Below are positions 10,864 through 19,978 of a stretch of DNA of 27,658 nt, in pieces. The notes below the pieces were generated by a model that was given only the letters and a program-made list of their open reading frames with translations, was not told the DNA's origin and did no database searches. Origin of the DNA: Zygnema cylindricum (lineage: Eukaryota > Streptophyta > Zygnematophyceae > Zygnematales > Zygnemataceae); contig JBBHKE010000662.1 in assembly GCA_037447655.1 (NCBI GenBank), positions 1 through 27,658 on the forward strand, written 5' to 3'. The position numbers and the translations under genes were made by a program. The stretch's first letter is position 1. Every line of letters starts with the position of its first letter.

Positions 10864-12136
10864 TGCGGTATCGAAAGCTCCAAAGTAGTAGACATCATTC
10901 ACGGTAACCGATATTTGGATCAATGGCGATATCAGATACGCCAATTTGAATGGAATCTCAATCTCTCATGGATCCATTTTGTTCAGAACCGGTATTTTTA
11001 GCATTACTATGAGCATCCTTCTGAGCTTCTACTCCAAGCTTCGGCAATGGAATTTCTGTTGTTTTGAAAAGTCAGTTTCGTGCGTACGAGACAGTTTGCC
11101 CGTAACTGCTAATTGGATTTAATATGGAGGTTTGAATAGATTCACGGATTGGGGGAGCGAACGGATTGATATAATTAAAGTGACGTAAAATACTCATTGA
11201 GTGGTGTGAACAAGCTGTGACAAATGGACGGCGGATCGCGAAGCGATCCGATGTAAAATAAACGAAATGTTGGAATAGGCGCCGCCAGTACTGCGGAGCT
11301 GCGACGCAGTTAAGTCAACATAGCTGCGGCTATTTGTATGATCCGTACGGACAAGCGCAGCCAGCGTAGCTAGCGCAGTTGCGGATAATATGACTAGGAT
11401 AGATCTCGAGTAATGATGATTGTACGGTAGTGGTAGCTTAGTAGTTGCTTAGTGGTAGCTTGGTTTCTGACATACGAAGAGTACGGTGTAAATATTATGT
11501 ACAACAGCGCACTAAATGAATGTATTCTATGACCAAGCCTTCGTACTCTCGCTGAAGTGAAGTCTTTTATTAAGACCGGTCTGTCAACAATGGATTTCGT
11601 CACCAAATAGCGTAGAACAATCGCATGTAGGCCTGATTTTTTAGAAAAAAATGTTTTATAAAGTTGGGCACTGAACTGAAACTGGTGGCTTTCGGTTTTT
11701 GGAACCGGCAAGAGTCACGTATTTTATCATACTGGCGGTTCCATTATAACCAACGATATTTTAAGTTCACTTTTTTTTAAATATTTGTTGGTTAGTTTAG
11801 GTTCGTTTGGAATCATCGATATTCAGACACTGCATTTTTAAACAAATTTTCCATGTTAGTTTAGGATCGTACAAATTTCTGTTAAAAAGCTTTCCACTTG
11901 GCGAAAACTCTAAAACATCATATAAACCTTAAAGTACTCCAAACGCCTAATACCTTAAAGAATTTTAACAGAGGATACAGAGAAAATTAAGCGTTAAAAA
12001 ATGTCACCATATAAGCGTATAGAATAATGAAATTATTCACTTTTAGCCTTTATGAGGGTCCCTATCCATATTCAACTATTGTACGAAAGTTGTATCGGAG
12101 AATGACGCGTATGCTTGGGTACAATACGCAACAATA
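10864..12136. other. Intergenic stretch with a hairpin cluster
   Basis: No gene is recognised. The frame at 11394-11711 (minus) has no family features. A GC-rich island of short palindromes at 11232-11390 stands out from the AT-rich surroundings and is listed separately. Confidence 0.5.
11232..11390. repeat. Cluster of short GC-rich palindromes
   Basis: CGGATCGC-GAA-GCGATCCG (11232-11250) is a hairpin whose loop region contains GCGAAGC, a known extra-stable DNA mini-hairpin. It is followed by CTGCG...CGCAG (11291-11309), TAGCTGCGGCTA, ATCCGTACGGA, and repeated GCGCAG/CTGCG strings to about 11390. I see the palindromes directly; any shared function is unknown. Confidence 0.65.
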
Positions 12137-12265
12137 CACCCTAAATCGATAATAGAGTAGATAAATTAATATAGTAAAAGGAAAAATATTGCTACTAACT
12201 CTATTTTGAGTTCATGGAAAAACACCAACAAAAACTAACGCTAATACACATCTAACGCTAATTTG

Positions 12266-12498
12266 TAGTGTTGTGTATCAAAGCCCCCTTGTCGATGTTC
12301 GATATGTACCTAATTTTGGCTACCCAAGAATTGATATATCGCTTAAATATATCGAGGAGGTGAATATTGCGATATTTATGAAATATTTCAACCGATATCA
12401 CGATTTATTTTAATCGTGATATATCGAAGTGACGCAAGGTCAAACTTTCTTTTCAAACCCCCCCCCCCCCCCCCCCCCCCCCCCCACGGGTTGCGCGC

Positions 12499-12530
<32 letters not shown>

Positions 12531-12706
12531 GAAGATTTTCCGTACCATTTACTATACTTTGTACATACACCCACCTTCTCTACCAAATAGATTGCGATAT
12601 AATATGTTGGTCTCGGTGCGATGTATCGAGGCCCTTGATTGATCGATAATCGATATATCGAGTATCAAATTTATAAAAAAATGATTTTCATCGATACCCG
12701 ACATTA
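12266..12706. mobile_element. hAT-like non-autonomous element, copy 1 (441 bp)
   Basis: The left end TAGTGTTGTGTAT and right end ATACCCGACATTA pair imperfectly and match the ends of copy 2 at 14097-14481. The 8-bp flanks are CTAATTTG (12258-12265) and CTAGTTTC (12707-12714), 6 of 8 identical, consistent with a decayed 8-bp target duplication, the hallmark of hAT elements. The interior is dense in GATATATCG-type palindromes and holds a C28/G29 inverted homopolymer. No transposase frame is present. Confidence 0.7.
12458..12529. repeat. Facing homopolymers C28 - 15 bases - G29
   Basis: A run of 28 C (12458-12485), a 15-base spacer containing GCGCGC, and a run of 29 G (12501-12529) form a perfect GC inverted repeat. 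The C and G runs are also each capable of i-motif, G-quadruplex or triplex structures. The exact run lengths may carry sequencing error. Confidence 0.85.
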
Positions 12707-12714
12707 CTAGTTTC

Positions 12715-13123
12715 ACATTCCCATGTTGTAGTCGATATAGCCCGTGCTCACATGGTCGACATTTGAACATGTGAGAACAGGTTCGCGCGATCTTTCCCCG
12801 TCTTAATTTCTAGGAAATAAAATCTTCTCGTGTCGACGCATGTACTTTTACGTATTGATGCCTTTATCTCACACCTCTTACGTACGTTTGTGCAAAATAA
12901 TGAGCAAGTAATAGTGCGGATTGGCACATTTCGCACACAATTCTATTTATAAAAAATGTTTAGAATAATTGACACTAATTAAACCACACCTATATCAGCA
13001 TAAGGAAAACATGAAACTATTAATTTAATTTTAGGTTCGACTTCATAGTCGAGGGGCTCCGAATCAAAGTTATTAACAGTAATAGTGATTTGTGTTGTAC
13101 TGTAGTATTTTGACTTTTTTTAG

Positions 13124-13172
<49 letters not shown>

Positions 13173-13202
13173 AGTGTTTTACCAATTATCCCGACATTAC
13201 AC
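12715..13202. other. Unassigned stretch with AT microsatellite and MITE relic end
   Basis: At 13074-13097 the string AGTAATAGTGATTTGTGTTG, followed by TA, resembles a MITE right end in which the CpG positions of GCGATTCGCG read TG. An (AT) repeat follows at 13125-13169. No left partner was found. Confidence 0.45.
13125..13169. repeat. (AT)n microsatellite, about 22 units
   Basis: Uninterrupted alternating A and T for about 45 bases just upstream of the 1.6-kb TA-flanked element. Confidence 0.95.
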
Positions 13203-13570
13203 TACACCGCGAATCGTAATTAGAGTAAAGAAATAATTAGAGTGAAAAAACGAAAAACAATAATTAGAGTTATTTACTCTATTTTGGGTGTTTAACCCTT
13301 TTCAAGAAAAAAAAAACTTTAATTTACCAATAGCTCTAATTTGGGCGTAAATTTGGGCAGTGAATATATCTCTGTAAATTAGGGTGAAGTTCCATTAGAC
13401 GAAAAGTGAGGTTGTTTACAGAAATTCAGACCTCTCCGTACTTTGACGTACCACTTATTTTGTTTTTATCCGGAAAACTACATTTCAAAAAATCTTACCA
13501 ATATTCTCCAAAAGTATGGGAGTTAACAATGGCCGTTGGATGATTTCTCGCGAAGCATTCGCTTCAAAAG

Positions 13571-13620
13571 TTTCTGTAATTGGTGATGTTTCTCGCCAAG
13601 TACATCACCAATTACAGAAA
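13571..13620. repeat. Perfect 19-bp hairpin, 12-base loop
   Basis: TTTCTGTAATTGGTGATGT (13571-13589) is exactly complementary to 13602-13620. It lies inside the 1.6-kb element. Two flanking pairs, GCGAA/TTCGC (13550-13562) and TGACACGT/ACGTGTCA (13632-13661), add to the fold. It could be a transposon-internal foldback or a small-RNA source; the sequence alone does not decide. Confidence 0.85.
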
Positions 13621-14096
13621 AATTTGAGCCGTGACACGTTGGATAATGAGCATACGTGTCAAGCTGTCAACCAACGGAAATCAAAAAATTTCGCACACGA
13701 TATCCACATTCAAAAATCCAACAGAAAACACAAACGAAATCTCGTTACGCACTTTTGTCACACTATTTCTGTAAGCGCCCATTCGTCACACTATTTCTGG
13801 CATCGCTCATTCGTCACGCATATAAATAGAAACCATAAAAAAATGAGGTGGTATCTGACAAGGCGTCTGCAAAGAGTACAAAAGTTGTGTCGCACGATGA
13901 CCTGGTACGCACGTGCATGGTACGCAAATGAAGATTTTTGGTCGGTGTGACATTATTGACGATTTGTAATATCCAATCCATAGTTACATGGCACCACTCT
14001 TTTGCTAACACGTGCATTACAGACTCTGCGCAATGGAACTTCGTTCAAATTGTAGCATTCTGTAATGTTGGCCGTACAATTACAGTGTCGTAATGG

Positions 14097-14481
14097 TAGT
14101 GTTGGGTATTGAGGACCTATTGCCGATATTCGATATATCGAATTTTAGCTACCCGATAATCGATACATCGAGACCATGTACGGAGAAGCTAAATATCCAG
14201 ATTTTTTTTTTCCAAAAGCCCCCCCCCCCCCTCCCGTGGCGGGCGCTCCGTGGGGGGGGGGGGGGGGGGGGGGGGGGGTCCGTACCATTTTCCGTACGAT
14301 TGCCGTACTTTCCCTGTACTGTAACTGTACGGTATATGTATGGATACCCATTTTTTGCGATATATATCGCGATAACTTATGTTGGTCTCGGTACGATATA
14401 TCGAGGACTTTCCTCGATCGATATTCGATATATCGAATATCGAAATTATCGCGATATGAAACTACCCGATACCCAACACTA
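14097..14481. mobile_element. hAT-like non-autonomous element, copy 2 (385 bp)
   Basis: Terminal inverted repeats TAGTGTTGGGTAT and ATACCCAACACTA are perfect over 13 bp. The flanking octamer CGTAATGG is present on both sides (14089-14096 and 14482-14489), a perfect 8-bp target-site duplication, which is diagnostic of hAT-superfamily insertion. The interior has many TATCGATA/GATATATCG palindromes and the C13/G27 inverted homopolymer. No transposase is encoded. It inserted into the 13205-14835 element and is probably the younger event. Confidence 0.85.
14219..14278. repeat. Facing homopolymers C13 - 20 bases - G27
   Basis: Thirteen C (14219-14231), a GC-rich spacer, then 27 G (14252-14278). 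It lies at the same place in the element as the C28/G29 pair of copy 1, but with different run lengths, so the runs change in length independently of the element ends. Confidence 0.85.
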
Positions 14482-14837
14482 CGTAATGGAACTTCAACCT
14501 TAGGTGCACGTACAGAATTTGACAAAACGTAAAGTTTCACGTCATTACGACGGTTGCACTACGCGGTATGTTAAAACGCAGTTACATGATAACGGCCTGC
14601 ATTAAATCATTATTTGTACTTTTATACTTAATAAAGTACAATTTTGCACGGTCAGACACCGACCGTAAGACACACTATTTAAAACGGCACTGTATTAGAT
14701 TTATTAATGCTCATTCAAAAAGTACCTTAAAAAATGTAGAGAATAATCTAGAATAATGTTCTCTATTTATGGTGATAAAGCCAAAATTTGGGGTGACGGA
14801 TTTAGCGTGCATAACTCTAGTTACGATTCGCGGTGTA

Positions 14838-15860
14838 CCGTTGAAAACATATTCCTGGGTTTTGAGGGGTTTCGTTCCATCCCACTCCGTTCAAAAAGAT
14901 AAGACGGCCGGTATCACCATGTGCCTCTGACAACGCGCGTGAAGACGGGCCAATCGGGAAGTACAAATTCTCGATATGGTTTGGCCACGTGGCATTGCAC
15001 GGTTCCTAATATTTGTATTGGACGGACCGTCGGCGGGTGAACCGAACCGGCAACGGTACTAATTCGGGCGTGTCCGTACTTTATTTCTGAGTGCGTACTT
15101 TTCGTTCACTGGTTCGTGCAGTCTAAATGGTTGTAGTATAGTACGGTAGATTTTCCTGCGTCCATGTGATCTTTCGCACCAATGTGCGATCACATGGATG
15201 CGGAAATAGTCCGTACCGCCGAATAGTCGGTTCGCTTCGCCTGTAGTCCACGCTAAAAAACAAAATACTGGCGCAGTGCCACGTGGCGAGCAATTACAAA
15301 ATGTGTACTTCCCAACCGTTGATGGTGTCTCCATGCGGGTTTTAGTAATAGCGGTTTCCAGTACGGATGATGGATTTTTGACTGGGCTGGGTGGACATCC
15401 GTGAAAAGCCAGTAGGTTTCATGAAAGTACATTCATTTCCGTACGATTTTGTATCCGACATTTTTTGGGGCGTTCAGATACGCAATTCCCTAACTCAAAG
15501 TGCATAAATTTAAGCGTACGGATAATGTACGAAAACAAGAAAGTAAAGTACGGTAAACTTGGCAAAAGTCATTCTAGGGTTTGTAAACCTTTATTATAGT
15601 CCCAGCAAAGCGCGTTTGTACGGAATATCTCGAATTTAACAGACTGTACGAAAGATTCAGAACTGACAAAAAACGATCTATTCTACAATTTTGGAGCTTC
15701 TGTTTGTTTGTCGGTTTCCTAATTTACCGACCTCAACTCCCTTTTTAGATTTTAGGATGCGTCCAAAATACCGACCGTTCCGCAGGACTTTTCGGCCCGT
15801 CCGATTCTTCACTCTCTGAAGTTTAATGTCACAAATCGCAATCATTACCCCAGGAAAGAC
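14838..15860. other. Intergenic stretch, one strong foldback
   Basis: No gene is recognised; the frames at 15059-15334 and 15678-15887 (both minus) are unconvincing. The foldback at 15141-15216 is listed separately. ACGTGGCA/TGCCACGT words occur at 14987 and 15277. Confidence 0.5.
15141..15216. repeat. Imperfect foldback, about 76 bases, miRNA-precursor-like
   Basis: GTACGG...TTTCCTGCGTCCATGTGATC (15141-15171) pairs with GATCACATGGATGCGGAAA...CCGTAC (15188-15216). The core arm has one bulge and one mismatch that could be a G-U pair in RNA. The terminal loop itself contains a GCAC/GTGC pair. The shape and size are compatible with a plant-type small-RNA precursor, but a MITE relic or chance inverted duplication is equally possible. 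Confidence 0.6.
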
Positions 15861-16460
15861 TTTGTCGGGACTATCTACAACTCCCAACCGTAAAACGACA
15901 AACTAATATTTGTCACGTAGTATCAACAGTTCAACACGAGCTACCCCCCCTGCAGCCCCACTGCCACGCCGCTTTCACCCATAAACAAAAAACGACAAAA
16001 TTAATTTGTCGTTAATGACTTACCAACAAAAAAAGAGGTACGCATTTTCCTCCTTTGTCCAGTCAAGAAGTCGCACAGTTTCCACAGCTGCGGACAGTTA
16101 CACACGTGGCTATCTCCCGCTAACCGACAAATCAGATCCTTGGCGTCACCTAATCGCAACAATATAAAGTACGAAGCTACAGTGCCGACCGGTAAACCAG
16201 CCATAAAGTACGAAGCTGCCATAATATCATAAGCACCTCTTTATTAACAAAACGACAAAACAACATCCGCCGAACCACGCATTGACCGTATAGAAATTTG
16301 TCGTATGCTCATGACGTCACCCCAAAAATGGCAAAGTAAACCACCAAACCTTCCAAAACTTGTCGTTTTATTACCTTTTTCGAGCAATCGCATCGTCCGT
16401 ACGGACGCTTGTCGCTTCTTTCTCGCTGCTATCAAACCAGGTTGCGCCCTTGTTTTGTCG
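15861..16460 (+). promoter_or_regulatory. Upstream region with clustered TTTGTCG / CGACAAA motifs
   Basis: TTGTCG or its complement occurs at least nine times in 600 bp: about 15861, 15896, 15993, 16005, 16125, 16253, 16297, 16360 and 16453, plus CTTGTCG at 16408. Two of them form an inverted pair with 9-bp arms and a 5-base spacer (15991-16013). The cluster ends about 430 bp before the ATG at 16886, where a promoter is expected. A TATAAAGTACGAAGCT string at 16163 is partly repeated at about 16204. No TATA box or start site can be fixed from sequence alone. Confidence 0.45.
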
Positions 16461-16589
16461 CATACGCCTCCCCGAATCCTGCTCCAAGACAAGATCCTCC
16501 GTACCCCCCTGCTCGCCGTACATACCGTTGTCCCTTCCTCTCCGACCCACCACCTATACTTTCCGTACACACGCACATACCCACAATCT

Positions 16590-16884
16590 CCAACCCTCCC
16601 CTCCCAATTCCAAACCCTTCCACTTCCTCTCCCGCTTCCTCTCCCCCCTCCTTCCCCTCCCCCCTTCCCCTTCCCCTTCCCTTCCCTTCCCTCCCCCCTT
16701 TCCTCTCCCCTCTCCCCCTCCCCCCTTTCCCTTCCCCTTCCCCTTTTCTTCCCTTCCATTCCCTCGCCCCTTCCCCTCCCCTCCCCTTCCCCATTCCCTC
16801 CCCCCCCCCTCCCCTTCCCTCCCCCCCCCTTTCCCTCCCCCCCCCCTTCCCTCCCCCCCCCTTCCCTCCCCTCCCCTTCCCTCC
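16590..16884 (+). repeat. Polypyrimidine tract up to the start codon
   Basis: Almost pure C/T on the plus strand; the part from 16634 to 16884 has only about three non-pyrimidine positions. It is read in frame with the gene without a stop, giving a Pro/Ser/Leu-rich string, but it contains no in-frame ATG. I therefore treat it as 5' UTR or core promoter. CT-rich leaders and Y-patches are known near plant transcription starts. Confidence 0.75.
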
Positions 16885-16885
16885 C

Positions 16886-19800
16886 ATGATGCATCACACC
16901 GACCACTTCCGTCCCTCCCCCGACCGCCCCCACGCCTCCTCCCTTCCCTCCGCCTCCCTGCCCCCCCGCCTCCAGGAGCTCCTCCACAAGGCGCCCCCCC
17001 CCGGGTCCCGCCCCGCCAAGCTCCACCCCGCGCTCAAGCGCCAGCTGGCAGACGCTCCGCGATTCATGGCGGAATACGAGGAGGCGAAGATCCGTACACA
17101 AGGCGCACTTGCCACGCTGGCAGCCAGAGGACACGTGGCACTCAGAGAACCGGTGGGCAGCAGCACTAGCAGCCAAAAAACGCCGGCCAGTGGCACCGAC
17201 CACGGGGGGGTTCTGGCTTCGGAAAGGTCCGCCTCGCCGCCTCCTCCGTACGTACGGCTGGATAGTACGGTTTCTGTGACGTCATCGAGGAGTACGGATT
17301 CGCAGAGGTCCACGGGGTGCAGGGGGGGACTGAAGTCGGCCTTGAAGAAGGGGAAGGGGGGGGGGGTAGAGGGAGCGTTGGTAGGGGCGGGGCTCATAGG
17401 GCCAGGGGGAGGGGGAGGGGGAGGGGGAGGGAGGGCAGGAGGGGGAAGTTTTCCTCCTGACACGTGGCAAATGCTGGGAAATGGAAATGGAAATAGTGGT
17501 AGAGTTAATAATGGGAATAGTGGACCAGAGCTTGTACGGAGATATACTTTTTCCTCTCCTCCTCCTCCTCCTCCTCCTCCTCCTTCTTCTTCTTCTCTCT
17601 CTCACATCCCTCGTCCCACACCTCTCATTCCACCCCACTTCGACGAGGGTCCCTACGATCCCTACCTCTCCTCCTCCCTCCACCCCCCCCACGACTCCCC
17701 TGGAAGCCTCCGCGTGGACCACTGGGACGACATCCCTCCCTCCCTCGCCCCCTCCCTCTCCTCCTCCTCCCTGCGTGCCACGTCAGCACCCGCCACTCCT
17801 TCCACCGCCACCTCAGCACACGCCAACTCATCCCATGCCACGTCATCACACACTACTGCCACGTCAGCAAACGCCGCTGCCATGTCAGATGCCACGTCAG
17901 CAGGAGCGGGCCACTGGCAGCACAGCAGAGATTCCGACGGGAGGTTCACTGCCACGTGGCACGAAGGGCATGTGACTCATATGCCACGTCAGCATGTGAC
18001 GTGGCAGTCTGAGAACCCGGCGCAGAGGGCGTGGGAAGGGAGCCAGGTGTCGCCGCCCGGTTCGCCCAATTTTGTCTCTTCTGCGCTACCTGGCAACCTC
18101 ACACGTGCGGAGACTTTCCACAGCATTTTGCCCTCCCAGAGCTCTCTCTTCAGTCCGCCTCTCTCCCCCGCCTCTCGCTCCACCCCTCCTCAATTCACGA
18201 GGTCGTATACATTGGACGGGAGAGGAGGAGGAGGAGGGGGAGGGGGAGGGGGAGAGGGAGGGGGAGGGGGAGAGGGAGGGGGAGGAGCCTCTATTTCTCG
18301 AACGGGGGGGCTCTCTCTCCCTCGAGGGGTGGGACGTGACAAACCTGACGCTCCTCTCCCTCCTCGGGGCATTCATACAACCTCTTCTCACGCCCTGTCT
18401 GAGAGGGAGAGCGAGAGAGATAGAGACAGGGAGAGGGAGAGGGAGAGAGAGAGGGAGAGGGAGAAGGAGAGAGAGAGAGATGGCGGAGGACGTCAACCAG
18501 CTCAACCATCGACCGAATCCGATTCTCAGGTACTCAAATCCTCTTCCGAAAACCTTCGGGAAAACGAATCCATGGCTCCCATCCCTCGCATATGGAGACA
18601 ATCCTCCCTCCCAGAAGACACGTGGCATGGTCTAAAGCCCCCAGAGCCAGGTCCGTTTTTGGAACGGAGGGCAACGTTCAATTACTCGAATCCGGCGGAC
18701 GTCGACCCGCCAGCTGTCAGGCAGATAACGACGGATCTGCCAGCGAGGCGGATAAGAGACGAGCCTGCGGTTGCGACATGTGTCGCGGTTTATTCTCCGA
18801 GGAGAGGAGGGTGGCGACCGGTGGAAGATTCCCAGGAAGCTTCCTATTGGGAGGATCTCAGGGAACCGGATTCGGGACTAAGTTATACTTCGGGAGGAAT
18901 TTACTTGGAAGGAGACCAGGAAAACGAACAATTTCACTCTCACTCTCACCCTTACCCTAACACTCAGTCACATTCTCATCCTCTTTCTCACTCTCAATCT
19001 CATTCTCATTCTCAATCTCAATCCCAATCTCATATTCATCCTTCCCAACATCCTAATTTCCATTCCCGACAAGCTCAACAAATTCAACAAATTCAGCAAA
19101 ATCATCTAAATCGGATCCCATCGCCTCAAAATCCTCCTCCTCCTCCTCCTCCTCCTCCTCCTCCTCAAGATTCTCAACAATTTCTCTCCCAAAACAACTC
19201 TCAACACTCTCAAACCGATTTCCAATCACTTTTCCATAACAATTTCCAAAACAATTTCCAAAATCAACACCAATTTCAGCAAAATCAACCTCAACATCCA
19301 CATCAACATCAACAAAATCAACATCAAAACCAACAACATCTTTATCAAGGTAGTCCAACATACAATAATTCTTCAACTTCCACAAACCAAAATCCCTTCA
19401 AAATGCTCACAACTTCCTCCTCTTTCTCTCACTCTTCCTCTTCCCATTCAAACTTCAACATCTCTTCTTCCACTTCCCAATCCAACAACGTATCCGTTTC
19501 TGAAAACCCCAAAATTTTACAACGAATCCGAACCCAACCCCGCATGGGGTCTCAAGGACCTTCTCCAAAATTTTCTTCTCCTTCTCCTCTAACTATCCGA
19601 AGCCCTTCCCAATCGGATTTCTCGGGAACTCCGGCTTCTCCCTGGGAGAGAGAATTCGAGAGGCAATTAACGTCCGTGATTCAAGATCACGAGAAAATTG
19701 CAGCGATCGACGGCCCAGATCTTTCCTCATCCTACTTGGGGGAATATGCAGGGGGAGAAGAAAAGGACGAGAGAGAGAGAACCAATCAGAGGGTGGCAAT

Positions 19801-19978
19801 GGGTCTTGATAGACGACAAAGCGGGAGAAATTCGCAAGAGAATTTGTACGGACGCCAGGTGGGGGAGAAGGAGACGGAAGGGAGAGGGAGACGGCATAGT
19901 GCAGAATTCAGTCGATCGGGAAGTTTTGACATTGGATATGACGTGGGGATGTTAGCTGGCGCACCACAATTGGTTCAG
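16886..19978 (+). CDS. Exon 1: N-terminal part and low-complexity region (residues 1-1031)
   Basis: The exon codes a likely folded or conserved start (28-95) and then mostly disorder. It contains Gly-rich runs, Pro9 (225-233), Ala/Thr/Ser repeats from GCCACGTCAGCA-type DNA, and a Gly/Glu run near 18220-18290. An Arg/Glu mixed-charge stretch (about 505-535), His/Ser/Gln repeats (from 684), Pro11 (750-760) and a Gln/Asn-rich stretch (about 761-838) follow. Arg-x-x-(Ser/Thr)-hydrophobic or similar motifs recur (VRRYTF, TRAETF, TRSYTL, RRATF). It ends with ...GAPQLVQ at a CAG|GTGAGA donor. Reading through the donor would stop at 20095, before the zinc ribbon. Confidence 0.8.

Larger units (their letters stand above)
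12137..12731. mobile_element. Possible decayed TA-MITE hosting the first hAT-like element
   Basis: The left end CACCCTAAATCG follows TA at 12135-12136, and the family hallmark ACTCTATTTTGAGTTC lies at about 12198. The typical right-end string AACGCTAAT appears at 12254-12262, just before the hAT-like insertion, and the sequence after the insertion (to TTG-TA near 12731) could be the remaining right end. The right border is guessed. Confidence 0.3.
13205..14835. mobile_element. TA-flanked DNA transposon derivative, 1631 bp
   Basis: The left end CACCGCGAATCG continues to AATTAGAGT, and the right end ACTCTAGTTACGATTCGCGGTG matches it inverted with a single mismatch over 22 bp. TA flanks both sides (13203-13204 and 14836-14837). 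This fits a Tc1/mariner or Stowaway-type insertion. It is larger than its relatives at 6836 and 10646. About 1.24 kb remains once the nested hAT-like element is removed. The frame 13516-13950 in its left half has no transposase signature (no DDE/D motif seen), so it looks non-autonomous. The alternative is that two separate insertions supply the two ends. Confidence 0.65.

Noticed and set aside
12388-12649. Open frames in which poly-C and poly-G read as poly-Pro and poly-Gly, also at 14093-14540
   Set aside because: They come from the homopolymer runs of the hAT-like elements and have no coding features.
13516-13950. 144-codon frame inside the 1.6-kb TA element, considered as a transposase
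   Set aside because: It contains the perfect foldback and short internal repeats and shows no DDE/D or helix-turn-helix signature.
16409-16885. N-terminal extension of the gene from 16409
   Set aside because: The frame is open, but it begins with TTG and has no ATG before 16886. The translated string is pyrimidine-tract Pro/Ser/Leu.
16244-18639. Several long frames on both strands overlapping exon 1 (for example 16244-17203 minus, 16360-17169 plus, 18086-18628 minus)
   Set aside because: Low-complexity purine/pyrimidine DNA keeps several frames open. Only one frame joins to the conserved exons.
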